A program made the position numbers and the translations under genes. This document shows positions 18,363 to 28,100 of a stretch of DNA of 64,000 nt, in pieces (position 1 is the stretch's first letter; every line of letters starts with the position of its first letter). The notes beneath the pieces were generated by a model. The model ran no database searches and was not told the DNA's origin. It saw nothing but the letters and a program-made list of their open reading frames with translations. Origin of the DNA: Palleronia abyssalis (GTDB taxonomy: Bacteria; Pseudomonadota; Alphaproteobacteria; Rhodobacterales; Rhodobacteraceae); contig NZ_ONZF01000003.1 in the NCBI RefSeq assembly GCF_900302445.1, forward strand, positions 124,001 to 188,000, in the 5' to 3' direction.

Positions 18363-19237
18363 TGCCCGAACGCTTCGGTGGCCCGCATTCTCCGCGCGGC
18401 GCGAAGGGCGGCTGGGCTGTCAAGCGACGCTCGCGCGTCGGCGCGCGGGCCAATGCGCTGTATATCGCGCCAATCCCGCTTCTGTTCACCGCGTTCGGCG
18501 AGGCACCGACCGGCCTTGCCCTGGACCTGGCGGCGTTCTTCGCGCTCAGCGGGGCGGCGTGGATGACCCGCGAAGGGCTGAAGGCGCAGGATGCCTATGA
18601 CGCGCGCGCCACGGCCCGCCGCCCCGCCCTACCCCGCAAGGCCCTAGGTGCGGCGCTGACCGGGGCCGGTCTGGCCTTGGCCGGGCTTCCGGCCGTCGGC
18701 GGCGCCATCGTTCTGGCCGTCCTGGGGGTTGTCCTGCACGTGGCCGCCTTCGGTGTTGACCCGATGCGCAACAAGATCGCCGGCGGGGCGCCGGGCTGGC
18801 AGTCCGAACGGGTCGCCGCCGCGGTAGACGAGGCCGAAGCGCACCTGGCCGACATGCGCGCGGCCATCCGCGCGACCGGCGACCGGCATCTCTTGACCCG
18901 GGTGGACGGCTTCGCCGATACGGCCCGCGCCCTGTTCCGCCGGGTCGAGGAAGACCCGCGCGACCTGCCGCAGGCGCGCCGATGGCTCGGCGTATATCTG
19001 CTGGGCGCGAAGGATGCGGCTGTAAAATATGCCAGCCTTGCGCAAAGAGGGCATGACGAGGCCGCCCGCGACGATTTTCTTGCGTTGCTCGACGACCTTG
19101 AGGAAGGATTCGCGCGGCGGTCCGAGACGATGCTGCTGGACGATCGCACGGACCTGGATATCGAGATCGACGTTCTGCGCGAGAGACTGGACCGCGAAGG
19201 CGTGAGCATGGGCGAAACCAAGGAGACCCGAGGATGA
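18362..19237 (+). CDS. xpaC: XpaC-family protein (5-bromo-4-chloroindolyl phosphate hydrolysis protein family)
   Basis: A 291-residue protein with an N-terminal basic segment, three hydrophobic helices (about 35-60, 98-118 and nearby), then a helical cytosolic domain with phrases typical of XpaC (HLLTRVDGFADTARALFRRVEEDPRDLPQARRWLGVYLLG). The name comes from a Bacillus phenotype; the biochemical role is unknown. XpaC and TelA genes are neighbours in many bacteria. Here the ATG overlaps the previous stop by one base and its own stop overlaps the telA start (ATGA), so translation should be coupled on both sides. Confidence 0.88.
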   Translation: MPERFGGPHSPRGAKGGWAVKRRSRVGARANALYIAPIPLLFTAFGEAPTGLALDLAAFFALSGAAWMTREGLKAQDAYDARATARRPALPRKALGAALTGAGLALAGLPAVGGAIVLAVLGVVLHVAAFGVDPMRNKIAGGAPGWQSERVAAAVDEAEAHLADMRAAIRATGDRHLLTRVDGFADTARALFRRVEEDPRDLPQARRWLGVYLLGAKDAAVKYASLAQRGHDEAARDDFLALLDDLEEGFARRSETMLLDDRTDLDIEIDVLRERLDREGVSMGETKETRG

Positions 19238-20385
19238 ACGACCGCCCCCTGAAGCCCGGCCCCTCGACCGAGATCGAGGCGCTTGAGGCGACCGTGTCCC
19301 CCTCGGCCGAGATCACGCCATATGACGGCGCGGATGCGGAAACGAAGACCGCCATCGACCAGCGGCTGTCGCAGATCGACATCACCGACACCGGCTCGAT
19401 CATCGGCTTCGGCGCGCCAGCGCAGGAAGAACTTCAGCAGATCAGCCAGTCGATGCTGGCGGACGTCAAGAACAAGGATATCGGGCCCGCCGGCGACAGC
19501 CTGCGCGCCATGGTCTCGGCCCTGCGAGGCTTTTCCAGCGCCGAGCTGGACGCGCGTCGCAACCGCACGTTCTTCGAACGCATGCTGGGCCGCGCGGCGC
19601 CGCTGTCTCGCTTCATCGCGAAATACGAAGACGTGCAGGCCCAGATCGACGACATCACCGGCCAGCTTCATCGTCACGAGCACCAGCTTCTGAAGGATAT
19701 CAAGGCGCTCGACGTCCTCTACGAAAAGACGCTGAACTTCTATGACGAACTGGCCCTCTACATCGCCGCGGGGCAGGAAAAGCTGCGCCGCCTCGACGCC
19801 GAAGACATCCCCGCCGCCGAAGCCGCCGCCGCGGACGGTCGCGGCGACGACGTCATCGACAGCCAGCAGCTACGCGACCTTCGCGCCGCACGCGATGACC
19901 TGGAACGCCGGGTCCACGATTTGAAGCTGACCCGGCAGGTGACGATGCAGTCCCTTCCCTCGATCCGGCTGGTGCAGGAAAACGACAAGAGCCTCGTGAT
20001 GAAGATCAACTCGACGCTGGTGAACACCGTGCCCCTGTGGGAGACGCAGTTGGCCCAGGCCGTCACCATCCAGCGCAGCGAGGATGCCGCCGACGCCGTG
20101 AAATCAGCGAACGATCTGACGAACGACCTTCTGACCTCGAACGCCAAGAACCTGCGCGAGGCCAATGCCAAGGTGCGCACCCAGGTGGAACGCGGTGTCT
20201 TCGATATCGAGGCCGTGAAATCCGCGAATGCCGAGCTGATCGCCACAATAGAAGAGTCTCTTCAGATCGCCGATCAGGGCAAGAAGGCGCGGGCCGAGGC
20301 CGAGGGCGAATTGCAGAAGATGGAAGCGGACCTGAAACAGACCCTGTCGGCCGCCAAGTCGCATCAAGTTCGGAAAGCCGTTTGA
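19234..20385 (+). CDS. telA: TelA-family toxic-anion/stress resistance protein
   Basis: A 383-residue, almost entirely helical soluble protein of the TelA (KlaA) family linked to tellurite and cell-envelope stress resistance. Diagnostic text includes SIIGFGAPAQEELQQISQSML, ERMLGRAAPLSRFIAKYEDVQAQID, MQSLPSIRLVQENDKSLVMKI and VPLWETQLAQAVTIQ. The C-terminus is a coiled coil (EAEGELQKMEADLKQTLSAA). Start overlaps the xpaC stop and stop overlaps the next gene's TTG start, so it sits in the middle of a coupled operon. Confidence 0.95.
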   Translation: MNDRPLKPGPSTEIEALEATVSPSAEITPYDGADAETKTAIDQRLSQIDITDTGSIIGFGAPAQEELQQISQSMLADVKNKDIGPAGDSLRAMVSALRGFSSAELDARRNRTFFERMLGRAAPLSRFIAKYEDVQAQIDDITGQLHRHEHQLLKDIKALDVLYEKTLNFYDELALYIAAGQEKLRRLDAEDIPAAEAAAADGRGDDVIDSQQLRDLRAARDDLERRVHDLKLTRQVTMQSLPSIRLVQENDKSLVMKINSTLVNTVPLWETQLAQAVTIQRSEDAADAVKSANDLTNDLLTSNAKNLREANAKVRTQVERGVFDIEAVKSANAELIATIEESLQIADQGKKARAEAEGELQKMEADLKQTLSAAKSHQVRKAV

Positions 20386-21344
20386 TCTTGCGCGCGGTCC
20401 TGCCTGCCCTCCTGACTGCGATCACCTTGGTTGGATGCGCGCAGCTGGAACCCGCAGACCCCGTCCCGGTCCCCCCCTCGCGCCCCGAACGTCCTCCGGC
20501 ACCCGCGGTTGAGCCGGCCCCAGAAGCCGCCGAGCCTGAGCCCGAAAGCAAGGAGTTGTCGGCCTATTACGACCGGATCGAGCAAGGGCTGCTGGTTCAA
20601 GGCTTGCTGCGCCAGGATGGCGGCGGTCCCGATACCCCGTGGGACGCTCGCCGTCTGGCCGACACGTTCCTGCGGCTGGCCTTCTACGAGGAATACGCGC
20701 CGAACGGCGGGGTCCTGGTCGCCCGCGAAACCGAGTCCCGGCTTCATCGCTGGGAGATCCCCGTCCGGATCGAAACCCGGTTCGGCGACACCATTCCCGT
20801 GGAACAGCAGACCCGCGACCGCAACGACGTGATCGCGTTCACCCGACGGCTGGCCCGGGTCACGGGTCATCCGATCACCCCCACCACGACGAACGGCAAC
20901 TTCACCGTCTTTATCGTGAACGAGGCCGAGCGACGCGACATGGGCGACGAATTACGGCGCCTCGTGCCCGAACTGCAGAACGCGGCGCTGCAATCCATCC
21001 TCGACCTGCCGCGCAACAATTACTGTATCGTCTTCGCCGTCGATCCTGGCACGACCGGTCGGTACAACCGCGCCGTCGCCATCATCCGCGGCGAACACCC
21101 CGATCTTCTGCGCCTGTCGTGCTTCCACGAAGAGATCGCGCAAGGGTTGGGCCTGGCGAATGACAGCCCCCGCGCACGCCCCTCGATCTTCAATGACGAC
21201 GAGGAATTTGCGCTTCTGACCACGATGGACGAGCAGCTTCTGGCGATGCTCTACGACGACCGTCTTCGCCCGGGCATGACGCTGGACGAGGCCGAACCCA
21301 TCGTGCGCCGGATCGCGGCCGAACTGATCCCCGGGGAAAGCTGA
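20382..21344 (+). CDS. DUF2927 lipoprotein, TTG start
   Basis: The open frame extends far upstream inside telA, but the protein-like part begins at a TTG (20382) overlapping the telA stop (TTGA) with GGAAAG just before it. From there it reads MILRAVLPALLTAITLVGC, a lipoprotein signal with lipobox LVGC (Cys19). A proline/glutamate-rich linker follows, then the DUF2927 domain (SAYYDRIEQGLLVQG, IVNEAERRDMGDELRR, CFHEEIAQGLGLANDSPRARPSIFNDDEEFALLT). DUF2927 resembles a degenerate metalloprotease around HEEIAQGLG, which suggests a zincin-like origin (inference). About 320 residues, predicted to be membrane-anchored. Confidence 0.82.
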   Translation: MILRAVLPALLTAITLVGCAQLEPADPVPVPPSRPERPPAPAVEPAPEAAEPEPESKELSAYYDRIEQGLLVQGLLRQDGGGPDTPWDARRLADTFLRLAFYEEYAPNGGVLVARETESRLHRWEIPVRIETRFGDTIPVEQQTRDRNDVIAFTRRLARVTGHPITPTTTNGNFTVFIVNEAERRDMGDELRRLVPELQNAALQSILDLPRNNYCIVFAVDPGTTGRYNRAVAIIRGEHPDLLRLSCFHEEIAQGLGLANDSPRARPSIFNDDEEFALLTTMDEQLLAMLYDDRLRPGMTLDEAEPIVRRIAAELIPGES

Positions 21345-21417
21345 CGGCCCGATTCTGCGCTTAGCATCCGCATCCCCCCACCCTATACAGGTCCCGACAA
21401 CCACGCAGGAGCGCGCG

Positions 21418-22500
21418 ATGCCCATCTTCGACTTCCTTCAGGGTCAGCTCATCGATGTCATCCATTGGGTCGATGATCGGCAGGACCGCATGGTCTGGCG
21501 GTTCGAGCGGGAAGGTCACGAGATCAAGTACGGCGCCAAGCTGACCGTGCGCGAAGGCCAAGCCGCCGTCTTCGTCCATGAAGGCCAGCTGGCGGATGTC
21601 TTCAGGCCCGGCCTCTATCTCCTCGAAACCAACAACATGCCGATCCTGACCTCGCTTCAGCACTGGGATCATGGATTCCGCTCGCCCTTCAAGTCCGAGA
21701 TTTACTACGTCAACACGACCCGGTTCACCGATCTGAAATGGGGCACCAAGAACCCTGTCATCCTGCGCGACCCCGAATTCGGCCCCACCCGCGTGCGGGC
21801 CTTCGGAACCTTCGCGGTCAAGGTCGCCGACCCGTCCCTGTTCCTGACCGAGATCGTGGGTACCGACGGCGAATTCACCGCCGACGAGATCAGCTTTCAG
21901 ATCCGCAACGTCATCGTGCAGGAGGTCAGCCGGGCGCTGGCCTCCAGCGGGCTGTCCGTTCTGGATATGGCCGCTAATACCGCCGATCTGGGCAAGCTGG
22001 TGGCCGAGGCCATCGCCCCCACCGTCGCCGCCTACGGCCTTCAAATACCGGAACTCTATATCGAGAACGTCTCCCTGCCTGAGGCTGTCGAGGCCGCGCT
22101 GGACAAGCGAACGTCGATGGGCGTGATCGGCGACATGGACCGGTACACGCGCTTTCAGGCGGCCGAGGCACTGACCGAACAGGGCTCGGCGGCGGGGGCG
22201 GCCATGGGCACCGGCTTCGGCGCGGGGCTGGGGATGCAGATGGGCGCCGCCGGCCCCTGGGGCCCGCGTCCCGCGCCGCCACCGCCGCCTCCGGTCGAAC
22301 AGGTCTGGCATATCGCCAGGGACGGCACGACAGAGGGGCCGTTCTCGACCGCGCGACTGGGCAGGATGGCGCAGGACGGGCACCTGACCCGCGACACCCT
22401 CGTCTGGACCGCCGGCCAGGACGGCTGGCAACGGGCCGAGGATATCACGCCCCTTGCCCGCCTGTTCACCGTGATGCCCCCGCCCCCACCGCCGACCTGA
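21418..22500 (+). CDS. SPFH-domain protein with C-terminal GYF_2 domain
   Basis: A 360-residue protein of the virion-core/YdjI-like SPFH group. Residues about 1-230 form the SPFH domain (FEREGHEIKYGAKLTVREGQ, DVFRPGLYLLETNNMPIL, FGTFAVKVADPSLFLTEIVG, ADEISFQIRNVIVQEVSRAL). A Gly/Ala-rich and polyproline linker (PAPPPPPPVEQ) leads to a GYF_2 domain (WHIARDGTTEGPFSTARLGRM, LVWTAGQDGWQ) at about 295-350, a fold that binds proline-rich peptides. It lacks an obvious membrane helix. It probably works with the zinc-ribbon membrane protein encoded 21 bases downstream. Confidence 0.88.
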   Translation: MPIFDFLQGQLIDVIHWVDDRQDRMVWRFEREGHEIKYGAKLTVREGQAAVFVHEGQLADVFRPGLYLLETNNMPILTSLQHWDHGFRSPFKSEIYYVNTTRFTDLKWGTKNPVILRDPEFGPTRVRAFGTFAVKVADPSLFLTEIVGTDGEFTADEISFQIRNVIVQEVSRALASSGLSVLDMAANTADLGKLVAEAIAPTVAAYGLQIPELYIENVSLPEAVEAALDKRTSMGVIGDMDRYTRFQAAEALTEQGSAAGAAMGTGFGAGLGMQMGAAGPWGPRPAPPPPPPVEQVWHIARDGTTEGPFSTARLGRMAQDGHLTRDTLVWTAGQDGWQRAEDITPLARLFTVMPPPPPPT

Positions 22501-22521
22501 CCGAGCCAGCCGCAGACACGC

Positions 22522-23634
22522 ATGTCCCGTCCTTCCGAAACCGATGACGACGCCCCCGACCAGCCGTCGGACGAGGGGCATCATTTCCCCTGCCCGTCCT
22601 GCGGTGCCGACCTGCGCTTCGAACCAACCCGCGGCGCCTTGCACTGCGACTTCTGCGGCCACGAAGAAGAGCTTGCGCCGGACCCTGCACCGCAGGCGAT
22701 CCGCGAGCTTGATTTCGAAGCCGCCCTGTCGAACCGCATTCCACAGATGGAATTGGAGGTCGCCCGCACCCATCGCTGCCCCAATTGCGGGGCAGAGGTC
22801 ACCTTCGACACCGCGCGGACCGCGATGGAATGCCCGTTCTGCGCCACGCCCGTCGTCACCGACCCGGACCCGCACCAGCAGATCAGGCCGCGCGCCCTGC
22901 TGCCCTTCGCCCTGACCGAGGATCAGGCCCGCCGCGACATGACGGCTTGGCTGGGCGGGCTGTGGTTCGCCCCCAACGGCCTGCGCCGCTTCGCCCGTAA
23001 GGGCCGCCGGATGAGCGGCGTCTACCTGCCCTACTGGACCTTCGACGCCCGCACCCGGTCCGCCTATCGCGGGCAGCGCGGCCGCGTTCACCGGACCCGG
23101 CGGCGCGGCGCGGACGGCAAGACGCGCACCGACATGACCATCCGCTGGACCCGTGTCTCGGGCACCGTTGCGCGGGACTTCGACGACGTGCTGGCCCTCG
23201 CCTCCCCCACGCTGCCGGGCAAGACGGTCGATGCGATCGAGCCGTGGGACCTGTCGGCGCTGGTGCCTTATTCGGCGGACTACCTGGCCGGGTTCGGGGC
23301 CGAAAGCTACCGGATCGGGGTCGAAGACGGGCACCGCATCGCGCGCGGCAAGATGGACGCCGTCATCGCGCGGGATGTGCGCCTCGATATCGGTGGCGAC
23401 CGGCAGCGCATCGACCGGATCGACACCGAGATCGCCGACGTCACGTTCAAGCATATCCTGCTGCCGCTGTGGATCGCGGCCTATACCTATCGCGGCCGGA
23501 CCTTTCGCGTGGTCATCAACGGCCATAACGGCCGCGTGACCGGCGAACGCCCCTACTCCCCCTGGAAGATCGCGTTCGCGGTACTGGTGGCCGTCATCGT
23601 GGCGGGCGTGTTCGCCTATTTCTCGAACGGCTGA
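22522..23634 (+). CDS. Double zinc-ribbon protein with C-terminal membrane anchor
   Basis: A 370-residue protein with two Cys4 zinc ribbons: C24/C27/C42/C45 and C86/C89/C104/C107 (CPSCGADL, CDFCGHEE, CPNCGAEV, CPFCATP). A long middle domain follows with LLPFALTEDQARRDMTAWLGG, GVYLPYWTFDARTRSAYRGQRG and PLWIAAYTYRGRTFRVVINGHNGRVTGERPYS. One hydrophobic helix closes the protein (WKIAFAVLVAVIVAGVFAYF). Such proteins are often annotated as TFIIB-type zinc-finger or helicase-PriA-like, but there is no helicase domain here. It follows the SPFH gene closely and likely forms a membrane complex with it. Molecular function unknown. Confidence 0.82.
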   Translation: MSRPSETDDDAPDQPSDEGHHFPCPSCGADLRFEPTRGALHCDFCGHEEELAPDPAPQAIRELDFEAALSNRIPQMELEVARTHRCPNCGAEVTFDTARTAMECPFCATPVVTDPDPHQQIRPRALLPFALTEDQARRDMTAWLGGLWFAPNGLRRFARKGRRMSGVYLPYWTFDARTRSAYRGQRGRVHRTRRRGADGKTRTDMTIRWTRVSGTVARDFDDVLALASPTLPGKTVDAIEPWDLSALVPYSADYLAGFGAESYRIGVEDGHRIARGKMDAVIARDVRLDIGGDRQRIDRIDTEIADVTFKHILLPLWIAAYTYRGRTFRVVINGHNGRVTGERPYSPWKIAFAVLVAVIVAGVFAYFSNG

Positions 23635-23689
23635 TTGCGCTATCGGGGGCGGGACGCTAGGCAATCGAAAACGAAAGGGGACCCAGACG

Positions 23690-24607
23690 ATGATCTTGTG
23701 CGCGGGCGAGGCCCTGATCGACATGCTGCCCCGAACCTCCGACCGGGGAGAGCCGGCCTTCGCCCCCCATGTCGGCGGCGCGGTCCTGAACACGGCCGTG
23801 GCCCTGGGCCGGCTCGGGGCGCCTGCGGGGTTCTTCTCGGGCATCTCGACCGACCTGTTCGGGGCACAGATCGTCGCCGCGCTGAAGGCCGCAGGGGTCG
23901 ATGCCGCCCCGGCCCACCGTTCGGACCGCCCCACCACACTGGCGTTCGTCACTCTGGTCAACGGGCAGGCCAGCTATGCCTTCTATGACGAGGCGACCGC
24001 CGGTCGAATGCTGTCCGAAGAAGACCTGCCGTCGGACATCGACGTCGACGCCTGTTTCTTCGGCGGTATCTCATTGACGGCCGAACCCTGCGGCACGGCC
24101 TACGACACCCTGTCCGCGCAACTGTCGGCGCGGATGCCAATGATGCTGGACCCGAATATCCGCCCTGATTTCATCCGAGACCGAGCAAGCTATGACGCGC
24201 GCATCTCGCGGATGATCGAACGGGCCGACATCGTGAAAGTCTCGGACGAGGATCTTGCATGGCTGACCGACGCCGGCACGCTGGAAGACCGCGCGCGCGC
24301 CGTTCTCGCCAAGGGGCCTGCGATGGTCTGCCTGACGCGGGGCGCCGAAGGGGCGACCGCGTTCACCAAGGGCTCGGAGGTCTTCGTCCCCTCCCGTCCC
24401 GCCACCGTGGTCGATACTGTGGGTGCCGGTGACACGTTCAACGCGGGCGTCCTAGCCTCGCTGTCCGAACAGGGCGTGCTGACGAAGAAGGCGCTGCGCA
24501 GCCTGACGGAAGATCATCTGAACGCCGCCCTGTCACTTGGCGTGCAGGCCGCCGCGGTCACGGTCAGCCGCGCCGGGGCGAACCCACCCACCCGGGCAGA
24601 GCTTTGA
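23690..24607 (+). CDS. PfkB-family carbohydrate kinase (fructokinase-like)
   Basis: A 305-residue ribokinase-fold kinase. It starts ILCAGEALIDMLP, has HVGGAVLNTAVALGRLGAPAGFF (sugar-binding N-terminal signature) and DTVGAGDTFNAGVL at 242-255 with catalytic Asp248. The best guess is fructokinase, since GEALIDM and GGAVLNTAVALARLG phrasing is common in FrK; other sugars or nucleosides are possible. It stands alone between the zinc-ribbon gene and the convergent pqi operon, with only six bases to the pqiC stop. Confidence 0.88.
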   Translation: MILCAGEALIDMLPRTSDRGEPAFAPHVGGAVLNTAVALGRLGAPAGFFSGISTDLFGAQIVAALKAAGVDAAPAHRSDRPTTLAFVTLVNGQASYAFYDEATAGRMLSEEDLPSDIDVDACFFGGISLTAEPCGTAYDTLSAQLSARMPMMLDPNIRPDFIRDRASYDARISRMIERADIVKVSDEDLAWLTDAGTLEDRARAVLAKGPAMVCLTRGAEGATAFTKGSEVFVPSRPATVVDTVGAGDTFNAGVLASLSEQGVLTKKALRSLTEDHLNAALSLGVQAAAVTVSRAGANPPTRAEL

Positions 24608-24613
24608 CCGCCA

Positions 24614-25168
24614 TCAGAGCCCGTCGCGCGCGATCAGGGTCGCCAATTCGTCGATCAGCCGCGACTTTGCCGACGCGATCGATCCAGCGCTGAGGGTCTG
24701 GTACGGGGCCGACAGCGAAAACCGCCGCGCCCGTTCGCGTGTCTCGCCCTGCACCGATCCGACGAAATACTGCCCGGCCAGCCGGAACACCCCGTCCCGC
24801 CCCGGCAGCGCGCGTGACACCCGCACATCGACGCGTACGTCCGGCCGGTCGAAGAAGGGCCACGGCTCGGCAGCGACCGTGGCGCGGGTCTGCGCGGCCA
24901 ACGAAAACGCCAGCCCCTCGGTAAAACTGCGCTGCGGATCGTCCGCCCATAGAAGCGCTTCGTTGCTGACCAGCGCGCCGGTCTCGTCCTCGTAATAGAT
25001 GACCTCCTGATCCGCATAGAGCGGAAGCGAGACATCCATCACCTCGACCGACCCGACCGAGACCGGGATCCTCTGGGCGACCTCCGTGGCCGGCAGGTCG
25101 AAGCGCAAGGGCGTGTCACCGCAGGCGGCGAGAAGGATCAGGGCCGTGGCAGCGGCAAGCTTCTTCAT
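24614..25168 (-). CDS. pqiC: PqiC-type ABC-transport auxiliary lipoprotein
   Basis: A 184-residue outer-membrane lipoprotein. The signal MKKLAAATALILLAACG has a lipobox ending at Cys16. The body (RFDLPATEVAQRIPVSVGSVEVMDVSLPLYADQEVIYYEDETG) matches the PqiC/YmbA family, which completes the periplasmic lipid bridge made by PqiB. It starts 3 bases after the pqiB stop, closing the pqiA-pqiA-pqiB-pqiC operon. Confidence 0.88.
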   Translation of the reverse strand: MKKLAAATALILLAACGDTPLRFDLPATEVAQRIPVSVGSVEVMDVSLPLYADQEVIYYEDETGALVSNEALLWADDPQRSFTEGLAFSLAAQTRATVAAEPWPFFDRPDVRVDVRVSRALPGRDGVFRLAGQYFVGSVQGETRERARRFSLSAPYQTLSAGSIASAKSRLIDELATLIARDGL

Positions 25169-25171
25169 GGG

Positions 25172-28100
25172 TCAGCGTCCAAACAGCAGGGAATTGGGAT
25201 TGCGTTCGATCTGGCGGGCCAGACTGTCGATGGACGAGGCCGCCGACTGGATATCGCGCAGCGTCGACTGGATTTCGGCCCCGAGGGCGCCGCGCGAGTC
25301 GTAGCCCTCGATGATGGTGCCGGTCTGGTTCAGCAAGCCGCCCACATTGGTCAGAAGGGTCGGAACCTGGTCGGCGGATTGCCGAATGGAGCTGAGCGTG
25401 GCGTTCGCGTTCTCGATCAGCCCGCCTTCCTGAACCTGGATCAGCAGGCGCTGCACCTCTTCCAGCGCGTTCGACAGCGCCGTGGGAACCCGCTGTGTCT
25501 CGGGGGACGAGATCAGCGTATCGGCCGAGGCCAGCAGGCTGGACGTCCGATCGCCGATCTCCTGGATCGGCAGGTCGGCGACATCGTTCACCAGAAGCTC
25601 GATCTGGTCGGCCACCCGCTTGGCACGGTCGGCCACCTCTGGTGCGGTATCGGCGGCATCGGCCACCGCCCGCGCGGCGCGCTGCGCATCGGCCAGCACC
25701 GGCGACAACGCGGCCGAGATCTCGCCTACCGCGCTGTCGGTCGAGACCAGAAGATCGTTCGCATTCTCGAGCACACCGTTCTGTTCCGTCAGCGAGGTGA
25801 AGACGATCCGCAAGTCGGCCAGCGTCGTCTGGACCTCGGCCGGCAGTTGCGACACCGCCTCGGACGAGACCAGGGTATCCACCGAAACCAAAAGGTCGTT
25901 CACATTCGCCACGGCCCGATCCAGCGGCAGGGTCGCCACGTTGTCGGCCACGGTGTTGAGGCTGGCTAGAAGCGCGTCGACATCGTCGAGCACGCCGGGC
26001 AGCTGGTTGATCGGCCCCTGCGTGGCCTGAAGCGTCGTCCGCAATTCCTGCAACACGGGCTCGATCTGGGTCACGACAGGCTGGATCGCGGCGTTCACGT
26101 CCGCGACCGTTGTGCCCGCATCCCCGATCAGGCCATTCACTTGGTCGATGGTGCCGTTCTGTTCGGTCAGAGAGGTGAAGACCAGACGCAGGTCGGCCAG
26201 CGTGGCCTGCACATCCTGCGGCAGTTGGCTGATCCCATCGGACGACACGAGCGTATCGACCGAGATCAGAAGATCGTTCACTTTCCCAAGCGTCCGGTCC
26301 AGAGGCAGCGCGCCCACGCTCTGAGCGACATCGTTCAGCGTCGCGACCAGTTGATCCACGTTGCCCAGAAGCGTGGGCAGCGCGCTGATCGATCCCTGCG
26401 CGCTTGCGACCGCGACTCGCACTTCCTCAAGGATCGGCGTCGCCTGCGTCTGAATCTCCACCACCGTCTGGGACAGGGTTTCAAGCGTTGCGTTCGCCGT
26501 CTCGACCAGTCCGGAATCCCGGACATCGGCGACCAGCCCCTCGACTTCGGTCAGAAGCTCGGAGACATCGCCGGTCAGACCCTGTGTCGCGTCCGAAGAC
26601 AGGAACGTGCGCAACGCATCCAGCGTCCCCTCGACCTCGGTCACCACCTCGTTCAGGGGCAGCGTGTTCACCTCGGCAATCAGCGTTTCCAGCTCGGAGA
26701 CAGCGGCGTTGATCTGTTCCAGCGTTTCGGGACCGTCCTCCATCGTCTCGAACACGGAATCGGCGGCCTCCTCGGCCGCGGCCAGCGCGTCGACAAGTGC
26801 CGTAACCGCCCCGGCCTCGTTCAGTCGGGTGACCAGGTCCTGAAGCTGCACGGCCGTGTCCGAAAGGGCGGCCATCGTCGCGTTTGCCTCCTGCGGGATC
26901 GATTGGATGCCCTCGGAATTCACGAAACTGCGCACGTCGCCCAGAAGCGCCAGCACCTCCGACGGTGTTTCCTGGATCCCCTCGTCGTTCAGCAGGCGGG
27001 TCACGGACTGCATGACCAGGATCGCGTTGTCCAGAAGCTCTTCGATGGGCAGATTGTTGACCCGGTTGAAAACGCCTTCGGCCGTATCGGCGAAGTCCGA
27101 CAGGTTGGCAGGGATCGATGGAATTCGGGGATACGGCTCGGCGTCCACGACGATCTCGGCGTCGGGGGCATCGTTCGTCTGCTCGAGCGAGACCTGCAAT
27201 CCCCCCAGAAGCGAGGCCGAAGTCAACTGCGCACGCAGGCCGTTCTGGACGGCGAACTGCATGAAATCCAGGACATCTTCGGGCGTGGACTGCGGGTCGA
27301 GGCCCATCTTGCCCGGTTGGATCTCGATCGTGGTCAGAAGCCGCACGCCGCGGTCGCCGAAAGTTTCTTCGTCCAGCACACCGGTCAAGCCCGACACACG
27401 GCCGACAACGATGCCCCCGAAATCGACATCCGCGCCAACTTCGAGGCCGGGTACCGAATCCTCGAACACAACCGTGAAATTCACCGGCTCGCCATCGCCC
27501 GACGCCTCGAAGACAGAGGACCGCGCCGCTTCCTCGCTGGGAAACAGGCGGAAGGTCGGGTTGTCCCCCAGGGATTGCCCGCCCGAGACCGTCGTTTCAA
27601 ACGACACACCGCCCGAGACCAGCGACGACAGCGAGTTGACGCTGAGCTGCGCGCCCGAGGCCCCGAACGAGAACGTGAATCCTGACGTATCCCAGAACCG
27701 CGTGGCCGAGTTGATCAAACGCGATTCAGGCTCGCGCACGAAGGCATCGGCCAGAACCGACACGCCGTCCTCGGCCAGGCGCAGATTGCCGACCTGTCCG
27801 ACATTGATCCCGCGATACAGGATCGGAGCGTTCTCGCTCAGCCCCGCGACATCGCCGGCGCGCAGCTGGAAGAACAGTCCGTCGCGGTTGTTCGTGACCA
27901 GCGGCGCGCGGGTCAGCCCGTCGAACTCGGTCTCGGGCTCTCCGATTTCGCCGTCCCAGCTGCCAATCATGTAGACGCCGCCCAGAACGGTATCGAGGCC
28001 GGACACCCCTTGCGCGGACACCTCGGGACGGACGATCCAGAACGCCGCATCCTGGTCGATATAGGGCGCGACTTCGTTGTTCACGCGGATCTCGACCACG

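Noticed and set aside
21361-23961. 866-residue open frame on the minus strand
   Set aside because: It is fully antisense to the SPFH and zinc-ribbon genes, whose proteins carry clear domains; its product is arginine/histidine-rich low-complexity text typical of GC-rich shadow frames.
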